A stretch of 6,001 nt of DNA. Origin: Kordiimonadaceae bacterium (GTDB taxonomy: Bacteria; Pseudomonadota; Alphaproteobacteria; Sphingomonadales; Emcibacteraceae). The stretch lies in contig JABIPV010000082.1 in assembly GCA_018699075.1 (NCBI GenBank), positions 1-6,001 on the forward strand, read 5' to 3'. The notes under the pieces were generated by a model. It was not told the origin of the DNA, searched no databases, and saw only the letters and a program-made list of their open reading frames with translations. Of the stretch, positions 1 through 6,001 are shown piece after piece; positions within the stretch are counted from its first letter, which is position 1, and each line of letters starts with the position of its first letter. A program made the position numbers and the translations under genes.

Positions 1-106
1 AGGTTTTTCCAAGAATGTAATTAACAACATAGTATGGCTATATGAATGAATATTACCTAATACAATTCTTATTCGCCGAAAAGACACTTAAATGCGACGA
101 ACAGAT
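1..106. other. Intergenic, nothing recognised
   Basis: AT-rich DNA downstream of the lipoprotein stop. I see no convincing hairpin with a T-tract and no credible gene. The end of the lipoprotein transcript is therefore not marked here. Confidence 0.5.
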
Positions 107-994
107 TTATTGCCCGCCTCTTACTCTGTCGGTTGCCCCGCCATCGAAGGCCATTGGGATAACTGGGCAGGCTGGGTTCTCTGTATTTTCGCCGGTTGTT
201 TTAATATCAAGGAATGTTGAGGCGGCGTAGGTGACAATGATTTCAATATCTTGATAAATATCCGTTTCCATATTGGAATGTTCCACTTCAATCATGAAAG
301 GTTGCCCTGCATGGAGAGTTTCTTTTGGGATTGTGAACTCATTTTCAATGTAAGTAAGACTACCGGGATCAAAGGCATGTCCACTATGGCCGACTTCTAC
401 GCCCATGCAATTACCGAACATGGTATAAATCATATCGTCTATTAGACCGTTTGGGTCGGTGGCACCCATTTCAAATTTGTCCCATGAAATAACAAGATCT
501 TGGTCAGGGTCAATTGCGCTTGGATCTGCGGGATTGCCACCTTGTGCAAGGTATATGTTAATGGGACCGGGGTTTAAGCTTTCATCACCGTCTTTCTTAA
601 AGGTAGCAGGTAAATTACGGATATTACCGTCCGGCGTATCAAAATTATAATAATAAGTATCATCAGGGAAAATCTCCGTAAGTTCTTCGATGGTCATTTT
701 ACGGCCCCCGGTTAAATAACGGGCGTCTTCATCGGAGAATTTAAGGTTTTCACTGGCTTTTCCCGGGCCACTTAAATAGCTGTTTATGACCGTTCCACCA
801 GCGGCGATAGCGGCTTTTGTTTGGAATATTTCTGCGAAAAAAACTGTATTTAGGAGGTTTAAATTATCCACTGAGTTTTGGCGGTGATTAACGGATTTAC
901 CAATCACTACGTAATCTGCATGATCGGCTGGTGTCTTTTGTTCAGAGCAGCCCATCACGGCTACGCAAGTTAATAACGGCAATAATAGTTTCAA
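107..994 (-). CDS. Uncharacterised outer-membrane-type lipoprotein
   Basis: A 295-residue exported lipoprotein of unknown function. The N-terminus has one Lys, a hydrophobic stretch and a lipobox-like V13-M14-G15-C16. Ser follows the Cys rather than Asp, which by the usual rule favours outer-membrane sorting. The start is TTG at 994-992: a GGGAG Shine-Dalgarno lies 6 nt upstream, and an in-frame TAA (1018-1016) leaves no ATG, GTG or other TTG choice upstream. The mature part looks like two beta-rich modules. Residues 28-122 contain a 'T-I-E-E-L-T-E-I-F-P-D-D-T-Y' segment, and residues 125-267 contain 'D-L-V-I-S-W-D-K-F' and 'F-T-I-P-K-E-T-L-H-A-G-Q'. This resembles Ig/fibronectin-III-like extracellular sandwiches (inference from strand pattern, no domain match run). 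C196 and C276 could form a disulfide. The gene lies 58 bp downstream of the MipA-like gene on the same strand, so co-transcription is likely. A role in the outer envelope is as far as I can go. Confidence 0.85.
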   Translation of the reverse strand: MKLLLPLLTCVAVMGCSEQKTPADHADYVVIGKSVNHRQNSVDNLNLLNTVFFAEIFQTKAAIAAGGTVINSYLSGPGKASENLKFSDEDARYLTGGRKMTIEELTEIFPDDTYYYNFDTPDGNIRNLPATFKKDGDESLNPGPINIYLAQGGNPADPSAIDPDQDLVISWDKFEMGATDPNGLIDDMIYTMFGNCMGVEVGHSGHAFDPGSLTYIENEFTIPKETLHAGQPFMIEVEHSNMETDIYQDIEIIVTYAASTFLDIKTTGENTENPACPVIPMAFDGGATDRVRGGQ

Positions 995-1005
995 TGTGAT
1001 CTCCC
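995..1005 (-). promoter_or_regulatory. Shine-Dalgarno that fixes a TTG start
   Basis: On the minus strand GGGAG (1005-1001) stands 6 nt before the TTG at 994-992. The overlapping ATG at 1008-1006 is out of frame with the lipoprotein. This site supports the non-ATG start of the lipoprotein gene. Confidence 0.7.
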
Positions 1006-1052
1006 ATCGTATCTTTTAACAGAGCTTACATGATCTGTAGCGGAATTAAAGC

Positions 1053-1856
1053 TCAAAACCGATAGGAAAGCGCAATGCTGCCTAGAAACTGATTTGAGGT
1101 ACCAATATTTTTAATAATAGGACTATCGTCTGCGGAACCAATAAGTTTTTTGTAACCAAAAAGTCCAACAAGACCCCATTGTTGATCAAATGAGTAAGCT
1201 AAATTCAGCATACCTCCTATATCTTTAAAGCCACTATTTGCTTCGTAAAGCTGAAATCCGCTTTGCGCTGCATTAAATGTATTAATACCGAAATAGGTAT
1301 TATTATAATTTTTATCTGCATAAGTGGTGCTCAAGGATACGCCCATTCTTAATTTAGGACCTATGGGCTTATTATAGGAAAGTGAATTACTGATGGTATA
1401 ACCCTTATGGGCATTTCCGATATCGAACATTGTTTTAATTTTAGCGGTCACTCCTTCGCCGCGTGGTCCCGTTGCAAAGCGGTAAGAAATAAAACCTCCT
1501 GCTTCAATTGAGCTATTGATGGTTTCAAATCGTTTTAAGACAGGATTATTGACATCATCATCGCGCTCACCACGAAATTGAAGAGAAGGACCAGCATTAA
1601 AGTTTGCATCATCGATAATATTCGCCGTTAAACCCGGACCTTCGGTTTGGATAGAATAATTGCCTTTACTGGCCCGAATAAAAGGCAAGGGAAGAACACG
1701 GTAATTTTTTGCACCTTCATATTCAGGTGATACAAATGGGCCCGTAGCAATTAAAAAATTCCATTTGTTTTGATCAAACCCTGGCCGGCCTTGTTGTTGA
1801 GCAAAAGCCGGTGCTGCGAAGGTAAAGATGATGATGAAAGAGATGAGTTTTAACAT
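1053..1856 (-). CDS. MipA/OmpV-family outer membrane beta-barrel protein
   Basis: A complete 267-residue outer-membrane protein of the MipA/OmpV family. Named members include E. coli MipA, linked to murein hydrolase/synthase complexes, and Vibrio OmpV; most members have no proven function. A signal peptide with a cleavage site at A17-F18-A19|Q20 precedes the mature protein. Family hallmarks are visible: the opening 'G-P-F-V-S-P-E-Y-E-G' (39-48) followed by 'L-P-L-P-F-I'; 'G-P-S-L-Q-F-R-G-E-R-D-D' (89-100) in the first third; 'Y-F-G-I' (188-191), 'S-G-F-Q-L-Y-E-A' (199-206) and 'D-D-S-P-I-I' (243-248) in the second half; and the terminal 'S-Y-R-F' typical of Bam-inserted barrels. Length is normal for the family. 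The ATG has only a weak GGAAA upstream. It is the first gene of a likely two-gene unit with the lipoprotein and is divergent from the metalloprotease. The family call is firm; substrate or partner is unknown. Confidence 0.93.
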   Translation of the reverse strand: MLKLISFIIIFTFAAPAFAQQQGRPGFDQNKWNFLIATGPFVSPEYEGAKNYRVLPLPFIRASKGNYSIQTEGPGLTANIIDDANFNAGPSLQFRGERDDDVNNPVLKRFETINSSIEAGGFISYRFATGPRGEGVTAKIKTMFDIGNAHKGYTISNSLSYNKPIGPKLRMGVSLSTTYADKNYNNTYFGINTFNAAQSGFQLYEANSGFKDIGGMLNLAYSFDQQWGLVGLFGYKKLIGSADDSPIIKNIGTSNQFLGSIALSYRF

Positions 1857-1937
1857 TGGTTTCCAATAAATTTATTAATTATGTACTTCTATACGAAAGA
1901 TTGGCTCGCACGGATCATATTTCATCAAGAAAATATC

Positions 1938-1966
1938 CTTTTATTAATGTGTATACTTGAAGTCAA
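1938..1966 (-). promoter_or_regulatory. Candidate promoter for the MipA-lipoprotein unit
   Basis: On the minus strand TTGACT (-35, 1966-1961) is followed by a 17-bp spacer and TAAAAG (-10, 1943-1938). This is 5/6 and 4/6 to the sigma-70 consensus. It would give a 5' UTR of roughly 75 nt before the MipA-like ATG. It is assigned by eye only. Confidence 0.4.
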
Positions 1967-1985
1967 AGACTTTTCATTTTAAGGT
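1957..1985 (+). promoter_or_regulatory. Candidate promoter for the metalloprotease gene
   Basis: TTGAAG (-35, 1957-1962), a 17-bp spacer and TAAGGT (-10, 1980-1985) lie upstream of the metalloprotease. The -35 is reasonable and the -10 is poor (3/6). Its -35 overlaps that of the opposing candidate promoter. Other AT-rich hexamers nearby could serve instead. Confidence 0.25.
1960..1972. repeat. Small inverted repeat in the divergent promoter core
   Basis: AAGTC-AAA-GACTT is a perfect 5+3+5 inverted repeat. It covers the -35 boxes of both candidate divergent promoters, where an operator could control both directions. It is short enough to occur by chance. Confidence 0.3.
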
Positions 1986-2024
1986 CATTGCATTAAAAAA
2001 AATAATCATTACAAGGGGACGATC

Positions 2025-4445
2025 ATGTTACGTCAGTTTTTTGCGACGATTTTTATAATTTGTTTTTCAATTGCGGCCAATGCTGCAACCATTTCTGAAT
2101 TTACCGATGGAATGGAAAAGAAATCTGGGTTTTTTGATATATATTTAGATCATGATAAAGGGGCCGTTTACCTTGAAATATCAGATTATAATCAGGATTT
2201 TATTTATAAAGTTAGCCTTCCTGGTGCGCTTGGATCAAATGATGTGGCGCTGGACCGTGGGCAGCTTGGCGGGACGAAGCTGGTATATTTTGGTCGTGTT
2301 GGCGAAAAAGTATTTCTACACCAGAAAAATACTAAATATATTGCAACAAGTGATAATCCCCGTGAACGCCTTGCGGCGACCAACGCCTTTGCGCCTTCAA
2401 TCGTTTGGGGCTTTAAAGCGGTAGCAACAGACCGTGACGGTGCGTCTCTTATAAACATTACAGAAATGATGATGGATGATCAGCATGGTAGTGCCGCGAA
2501 ATTAAAACGAAGTGGGCAAGGGGGCTATACTATAAATGATAGTCGCAGCTTTGTGAATTTCGACAAAATTAAAACTTTCCCTAAGAATACAGAACTTGAA
2601 AGCACAGTTACTTTTATGGGTAAAACACCCGGAAGTTTTGTTCGCTCCGTTGCGGCTAATCCGAATATCATTACATTAAAGCAACGCATTTCATTTGTTG
2701 AGCTTCCTGATGATAATTATAAAACACGCGTTTTCCATCCGGCCATGAGCTTTAATGGCACAACAGTTATTGATTATGGCACGGCGATAGATCAGCCGAT
2801 TACGCAAAGATACATCTCTCGTCATAGATTAGTGAAGAAAAACCCTAACGCTGCCGTTTCAGAAGCCGTTGAGCCGATTGTATATTATATTGATAGCGGT
2901 GCACCCGAAGCCATAAGAAACGCGCTTAGAGAAGGTGTCCAGTGGTGGAACGAGGCCTTTGAAGCCGCTGGATATAAAGATGCCTTTCGTGCGGAAATTA
3001 TGCCGGAAGGTATGGACCCGGACGATGTGCGTTATAATGTAGTGAACTGGGTTCATCGCTCCACACGTGGTTGGTCGTATGGTGGTAGTGTTAAAGACCC
3101 GCGTACGGGTGAAATTATTAAAGGTCACGTGACCCTTGGTTCACTTCGTTCGCGTCAAGATTTCCTTATTGCTAACGGTGTTAATGGATCATACGGCGAC
3201 GGAAAATCAACTGATGATGACATTGCGCTAGTGTTAGCAAGAACCCGTCAGCTTGGTGCTCATGAAGTTGGCCACACGCTTGGTTTTTCTCATAATTATA
3301 TTGCCAGTATATTTGGTGATGATGATGTGATGGATTACCCACATCCGCAAATTACCATGAATGATAACGGAACAATAAACATCAAAAACCCGTACCGTGA
3401 AAAAATTGGTAACTGGAATAAAATTGCTGTCAACTGGGGTTACCGTCAGTATGGATCAAACGCCGATGAGGCGGCTGGTTTAAAGAATATACTGGAAGAA
3501 GCCTATGCAGCAGGCCATAAATATATCGCTGATGGCCCAGACAGTCGTGGCGCAGGAAGTTTGCATGCAGACAGTCACCTTTGGGATTTTGGTACAGATG
3601 TCCTCGCGCAAACCAAAGACCTTTATAATGTGCGGCGCACGGCAATCAATAATTTTGGTTTAAGTAATATTGCCGACGGTACACCGCTTTCACAGCTTGA
3701 AGAAGTGTTGGTACCGCTTTATTACCTTCCGCGTTTTCAAATCAATGCAGCGTCAAAATCAATCGGTGGTATGATATATGGTTATGAGATTAAAGGTGAA
3801 AGTCTTGTGCCGCGTCATTCGATTGTGTCGCGTGAACGTCAGGATGCGGCAACGGATATTGTTTTGGAAGCCGTAAGTCCAGATTATCTAACACTTCCTA
3901 AACATATACTTGACCTGATCCCACCGAAGGCCTTTGGCTATCGTCTTACCAATGAGAGCTTTCCACGTGATACAGGCGCGAGCTTTGATGCACTTGCGCT
4001 GGCGGAAGCGCATGCAAATCATACTTTAGGACTTTTATTTAATAAAGAACGCTTAGCACGGATTAATGATCATAATGTGCGTGATGCAGATCAAATTAGT
4101 CTTGACCGATATATCGTGAAAATTGCTAGCAAAACAATTCTAGCAGCACATCAGGAAGACGGTCTTAAAGCGGCGGTTCATCAAAGAGTAGGCCATGTAT
4201 TCGTTCATTACATGATGATGACAGCGACAAATGATCAGGCCACGCCAGCTGCGCAAGCAATGACGGCGTCACATTTAACTGGTCTTAAAGGAATACTGGA
4301 AAAGAAAATTGCGGATGTGGAAATGACCCGAGAATATAAAGCCCATTATCAAGCACAAGTCAGAAGAATAGGTCTTTTCTTAAGCGGTAAATATGTTCCC
4401 AAAGCAAGTGAGCTTGCCCCAATTCCACCGGGAGAGCCTATTTAA
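2025..4445 (+). CDS. Secreted zinc-dependent metalloprotease (DUF5117/DUF4953, metzincin type)
   Basis: An 806-residue exported zinc peptidase. A signal peptide with likely cleavage at A18-N19-A20|A21 sends it out of the cytoplasm. The N-terminal region (about 30-280, 'L-D-R-G-Q-L-G-G' near the start) matches the DUF5117-type accessory domain that precedes this protease class. The catalytic domain (DUF4953-like) carries 'D-P-R-T-G-E-I' at 358-364 and the extended zinc site H413-E-V-G-H417-T-L-G-F-S-H423-N. There H413, H417 and H423 should bind zinc and E414 should be the general base. The Met-turn M436-D-Y-P follows 13 residues after H423, the metzincin layout. The long C-terminal part has 'L-Y-Y-L-P-R-F' and 'I-G-G-M-I-Y', also seen in the family. 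No catalytic residue is missing, so it should be active in the periplasm or outside the cell; the substrate is unknown. The ATG follows AAGGGG at 6 nt spacing. It is monocistronic, divergent from the MipA-like gene and closed by the hairpin at 4492-4521. Confidence 0.93.
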   Translation: MLRQFFATIFIICFSIAANAATISEFTDGMEKKSGFFDIYLDHDKGAVYLEISDYNQDFIYKVSLPGALGSNDVALDRGQLGGTKLVYFGRVGEKVFLHQKNTKYIATSDNPRERLAATNAFAPSIVWGFKAVATDRDGASLINITEMMMDDQHGSAAKLKRSGQGGYTINDSRSFVNFDKIKTFPKNTELESTVTFMGKTPGSFVRSVAANPNIITLKQRISFVELPDDNYKTRVFHPAMSFNGTTVIDYGTAIDQPITQRYISRHRLVKKNPNAAVSEAVEPIVYYIDSGAPEAIRNALREGVQWWNEAFEAAGYKDAFRAEIMPEGMDPDDVRYNVVNWVHRSTRGWSYGGSVKDPRTGEIIKGHVTLGSLRSRQDFLIANGVNGSYGDGKSTDDDIALVLARTRQLGAHEVGHTLGFSHNYIASIFGDDDVMDYPHPQITMNDNGTINIKNPYREKIGNWNKIAVNWGYRQYGSNADEAAGLKNILEEAYAAGHKYIADGPDSRGAGSLHADSHLWDFGTDVLAQTKDLYNVRRTAINNFGLSNIADGTPLSQLEEVLVPLYYLPRFQINAASKSIGGMIYGYEIKGESLVPRHSIVSRERQDAATDIVLEAVSPDYLTLPKHILDLIPPKAFGYRLTNESFPRDTGASFDALALAEAHANHTLGLLFNKERLARINDHNVRDADQISLDRYIVKIASKTILAAHQEDGLKAAVHQRVGHVFVHYMMMTATNDQATPAAQAMTASHLTGLKGILEKKIADVEMTREYKAHYQAQVRRIGLFLSGKYVPKASELAPIPPGEPI

Positions 4446-4491
4446 TAATGAAGAAATGATGTGTATTTCATTGAAGTAAGAAATTAATTTA

Positions 4492-4521
4492 AAAAAGAGC
4501 GGTCAGATGATCGCTCTTTTT
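4492..4521. terminator. Bidirectional rho-independent terminator
   Basis: A-tract, GAGCG, GTC, loop AGAT, GAT, CGCTC, T-tract: a stem of about 13 pairs (one G-T) with a 4-nt loop. The five A before it and five T after it give a U-tract in either direction. It lies between the convergent ends of the metalloprotease (stop 47 bp before it) and the HTH-2TM gene (stop 35 bp away on the other side), so it can end both transcripts. Confidence 0.88.
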
Positions 4522-4555
4522 GTATTCTGTTTTAGTTTTTAGAAATCATCTCGGC

Positions 4556-5023
4556 CTAGGCGTTTTTAAATTGGCGTTGCTCCCATTTAGGACCAAATAG
4601 TTGAAAAATGCCGAATAATGATACTGCGTGCATTAAAATGCCAAATCCCCATCCAAGGGCCGGGTATATGACCCATAAATTTCCTGGCGATACTTGTAAA
4701 TTCAAGAAATATAATCCTGCAATGACGAATATATAGCTGATCCAATTCATATGGAAACCTTTTAGGTTTTTCACATATTCAAGTGCTTCTTGCTCATCAT
4801 GGTTTTTCATAAATTGATCTTTTGTGTCGATGGTATCCATCTTTTGCTCCTGTATTAAATTGGTAATTTTTGTTTCAAATACAGCGGAAAGACAATTTAA
4901 AGATTCTAAGCTAGCCTTATGGCCACGTTCAATTCTTTGGATTGTACGTAAGCTTAGTCCGGATGCCTGTGCGAGATGTTCTTGTGACCATCCTTTTTCT
5001 TGGCGTAATGTTTTAATAGTCAT
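4556..5023 (-). CDS. XRE-type HTH regulator fused to a 2TM membrane domain
   Basis: A 155-residue protein with two parts. Residues 3-57 are a Cro/C1-type helix-turn-helix: 'L-R-Q-E-K-G-W-S-Q-E-H-L-A' begins it and 'S-L-R-T-I-Q-R-I-E-R-G' is the recognition region. After a polar linker (about 58-81), residues 82-155 match the 2TM domain pattern: 'L-K-G-F-H-M-N', a first membrane helix about 94-112, 'G-W-G-F-G-I-L-M-H-A' leading into a second helix about 121-143, and a final 'K-W-E-Q-R'. The protein would sit in the inner membrane with its DNA-binding head in the cytoplasm. The ATG at 5023-5021 is the furthest upstream possible, because an in-frame TGA lies at 5029-5027; its Shine-Dalgarno is poor (AAAGG at 12 nt). 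HTH-2TM proteins exist in other bacteria, so the architecture is rare rather than unique. Target genes are unknown; the upstream palindromes suggest autoregulation (inference). Confidence 0.9.
   Translation of the reverse strand: MTIKTLRQEKGWSQEHLAQASGLSLRTIQRIERGHKASLESLNCLSAVFETKITNLIQEQKMDTIDTKDQFMKNHDEQEALEYVKNLKGFHMNWISYIFVIAGLYFLNLQVSPGNLWVIYPALGWGFGILMHAVSLFGIFQLFGPKWEQRQFKNA
4838..4851 (-). promoter_or_regulatory. Internal Shine-Dalgarno and ATG at the HTH/2TM boundary
   Basis: Inside the HTH-2TM gene, AGGAG (4851-4847) stands 6 nt before the in-frame ATG of M62 (4840-4838). This is a much better ribosome site than the one at the annotated start. Starting there would give a 94-residue protein with only the linker and the 2TM domain, free of the DNA-binding part. 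Codons for Gln-Glu produce AGGAG easily, so chance is possible. Confidence 0.35.
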
Positions 5024-5060
5024 AATTCAAATTTGCCTTTCGTTATTCACTGTGATTGGC

Positions 5061-5089
5061 AATTTAATTGAGTAATTGATATGTGACCA
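5061..5089 (-). promoter_or_regulatory. Candidate promoter for the HTH-2TM gene
   Basis: On the minus strand TGGTCA (-35, 5089-5084), a 17-bp spacer and TAAATT (-10, 5066-5061) each fit the sigma-70 consensus at 4/6. A start near 5054 would leave a 5' UTR of about 30 nt. It is weak and assigned by eye. Confidence 0.25.
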
Positions 5090-5110
5090 CGACACTGTCG
5101 CGTCATGACG
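5090..5110. promoter_or_regulatory. Two abutting palindromes, possible operator
   Basis: CGACA-C-TGTCG (5090-5100) is directly followed by the perfect palindrome CGTCATGACG (5101-5110). Both sit just upstream of the candidate -35 of the HTH-2TM gene. The stretch is more GC-rich than the surrounding intergenic DNA. There is no T-tract and the arms leave almost no loop, so a terminator is unlikely and a protein-binding site more likely. A third palindrome, TATTATAATA, lies at 5126-5135. Confidence 0.35.
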
Positions 5111-5147
5111 TAACGGTAACAGGTTTATTATAATATTGTCTAGATGA

Positions 5148-6001
5148 TTAAAACTTATACCTGATCTGTGTTCCAAGGCCGTAATCAGTGGTTACGTTGT
5201 TCATTCCCACGACACTATATATGTTGAAACCCCAATTGTCGTCTAGTTGAATGTCAAGATAGCCAAATATTTCTTTTGGGGAATTAAAGCCTGGAGTGGC
5301 ACTTTCGCGGTAATCATACGATACACCGATACTGGTGTCATAAGTTATATAGTACGACAGTCCTACAGAAGCAAAGAAGCTGTTTTGAAGATCATATAAA
5401 TGTGTTTTGCCAACGAAACGATAGCCAATTGTGGCAAATGGCATAAAGCTACCGATAAGGTATGAGGCATCTGCTTTTACTGTGTAATCAACTTTCCCTG
5501 TTCCGAGTCCGCGACTTTCGTCAGCAGTTGGAATTTTTACACTTGCTGAAAAATCAACGAAAAGATCATTACTGAACGGATTTTCTATGGCGTATGAGCC
5601 AGTTAAATAAACATCGCCAAAACCGCTTCTTCGGTTATTATTATTAAGTTCACTAGGGGTAAGATTAACATCGGTAACGAGTGGAGCGCCTTCGACAGCG
5701 GTAATGACGTTTCGGGGAGAGGCAAAACTAATATATCCGCTGCTAGCACGTACGGACCAAGGCCCTTTGCTATACTTTAATGAATAAGGCACATAACTGA
5801 TGTTTGTGCTGGAGGGAAGATTAAATTTACCGCTGCTATAATCATAACCAGTGGTAAATGTTATCTCTCCATCTTCAAATAAAGGTACAGAAAAATAGTC
5901 ATCTTCGATGCTGTCTTGGTTAAAGACAGAACTTTCGTTTTCATCTATTTTAACATTTTGATCTATTTGCGCGGAGTTATCTTGGGCTAGGGCGGGGGGG
6001 A
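5148..6001 (-). CDS. Outer membrane beta-barrel, MetA-pathway/transporter-like (5' end cut by window)
   Basis: The frame is open from the right edge to the TAA at 5150-5148, giving 283 visible residues. It begins 'P-P-A-L-A|Q-D-N', which reads as the end of a signal peptide, so only the first part of the signal peptide is outside the window. The GTG at 5792-5790 is therefore an internal Val, not the start. After an acidic, Asn/Gln-rich linker of about 30 residues come alternating aromatic strands. 'G-F-G-D-V-Y-L-T-G', 'V-K-I-P-T-A-D' and 'G-L-G-T-G-K-V-D-Y' are the pattern of the 'MetA-pathway of phenol degradation' outer-membrane family (Phenol_MetA_deg). The name comes from its first context; members are general barrels, probably channels. 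It ends 'I-R-Y-K-F', a typical terminal strand. An N-N-N-N run, from a (TTA)4 repeat at 5635-5646 (plus strand), probably lies in a loop. The substrate is unknown. The HTH-2TM gene follows 124 bp downstream. Confidence 0.82.
   Translation of the reverse strand, partial: PPALAQDNSAQIDQNVKIDENESSVFNQDSIEDDYFSVPLFEDGEITFTTGYDYSSGKFNLPSSTNISYVPYSLKYSKGPWSVRASSGYISFASPRNVITAVEGAPLVTDVNLTPSELNNNNRRSGFGDVYLTGSYAIENPFSNDLFVDFSASVKIPTADESRGLGTGKVDYTVKADASYLIGSFMPFATIGYRFVGKTHLYDLQNSFFASVGLSYYITYDTSIGVSYDYRESATPGFNSPKEIFGYLDIQLDDNWGFNIYSVVGMNNVTTDYGLGTQIRYKF
5994..6000 (-). repeat. Run of seven C in the signal peptide region
   Basis: The coding strand of the barrel gene reads seven C in a row, coding for Pro-Pro just before the predicted signal peptidase site A-L-A|Q. 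A change of tract length would shift the frame of the whole mature protein. Seven is short compared with known contingency tracts, and it sits at the window edge. Confidence 0.5.

Noticed and set aside
42..230. Short plus-strand open frame at the left edge
   Set aside because: More than half lies antisense to the lipoprotein C-terminus, no Shine-Dalgarno is seen, and the translation has no recognisable features.
1022..1054. Inverted repeat GAGCTT...AAGCTC between the MipA-like gene and the lipoprotein gene
   Set aside because: Arms are only 6 bp with a 21-nt gap, there is no T-tract, and one arm overlaps the stop codon of the MipA-like gene. It is too weak to be called a terminator or attenuator.
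2859..3128. Minus-strand open frame inside the metalloprotease gene (similar ones at 2204-2458 and 3430-3645)
   Set aside because: They are antisense to a well-supported gene with clear family motifs, have no homology-like features, and are best explained as by-products of its codons.
4824..5075. Plus-strand open frame opposite the HTH domain
   Set aside because: It is antisense to a clear XRE helix-turn-helix sequence and its translation lacks domain-like features.
5087..5216. Ten-base direct repeat CCACGACACT at 5087-5096 and 5207-5216
   Set aside because: One copy is inside the coding region of the barrel gene and the other overlaps the palindrome cluster. With only two copies, chance is the simplest explanation.
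5635..5646. (TTA)4 microsatellite inside the barrel gene
   Set aside because: A trinucleotide repeat keeps the frame and only changes an Asn run, probably in a loop. Four units is too short to suggest active variation.
1..6001. Search by eye for CRISPR repeats, tRNA, insertion sequence ends, toxin-antitoxin pairs and phage genes
   Set aside because: No regularly spaced repeats, cloverleaf-like segments, transposase motifs or paired small genes were seen. The HTH gene has no toxin partner beside it.

Overview
The window looks like chromosomal DNA from a Gram-negative bacterium, most likely a proteobacterium. It is AT-rich (about 40% GC judged by eye). Four of its five genes encode exported envelope proteins: a lipoprotein, two outer-membrane beta-barrels ending in aromatic residues, and a secreted metalloprotease. 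An alphaproteobacterial origin is possible, but the sequence alone does not prove it. I see no rRNA, tRNA, CRISPR array, insertion sequence or phage gene.

Left part (1-1856, minus strand): a MipA/OmpV-family outer-membrane protein is followed 58 bp downstream by an uncharacterised lipoprotein that starts at a TTG codon. The two probably form one transcription unit. Positions 1-106, downstream of the lipoprotein, hold no recognisable gene or terminator.

Middle (1857-4521): a 168-bp divergent intergenic region holds candidate promoters for both directions. Their -35 boxes overlap at a small inverted repeat. To the right, a plus-strand gene encodes an 806-residue exported zinc metalloprotease of the metzincin type (DUF5117/DUF4953 family), with a complete HExxHxxGxxH site and a Met-turn. 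A strong hairpin with T-tracts on both strands separates it from the convergent gene.

Right part (4556-6001, minus strand): a small protein fuses an XRE-type helix-turn-helix domain to a 2TM membrane domain, so it is probably a membrane-anchored DNA-binding regulator. A strong Shine-Dalgarno and ATG lie exactly at the domain boundary. Upstream of it, after a 124-bp gap containing several palindromes, is an outer-membrane beta-barrel gene that runs off the right edge. Only the first part of its signal peptide is missing, and the visible end carries a run of seven C in the coding strand.

I did not find a clearly new multi-gene system. The best leads are the HTH-2TM gene with its internal start signal and upstream palindromes, the MipA-lipoprotein pair opposite the protease with a shared promoter core, and the unassigned lipoprotein.
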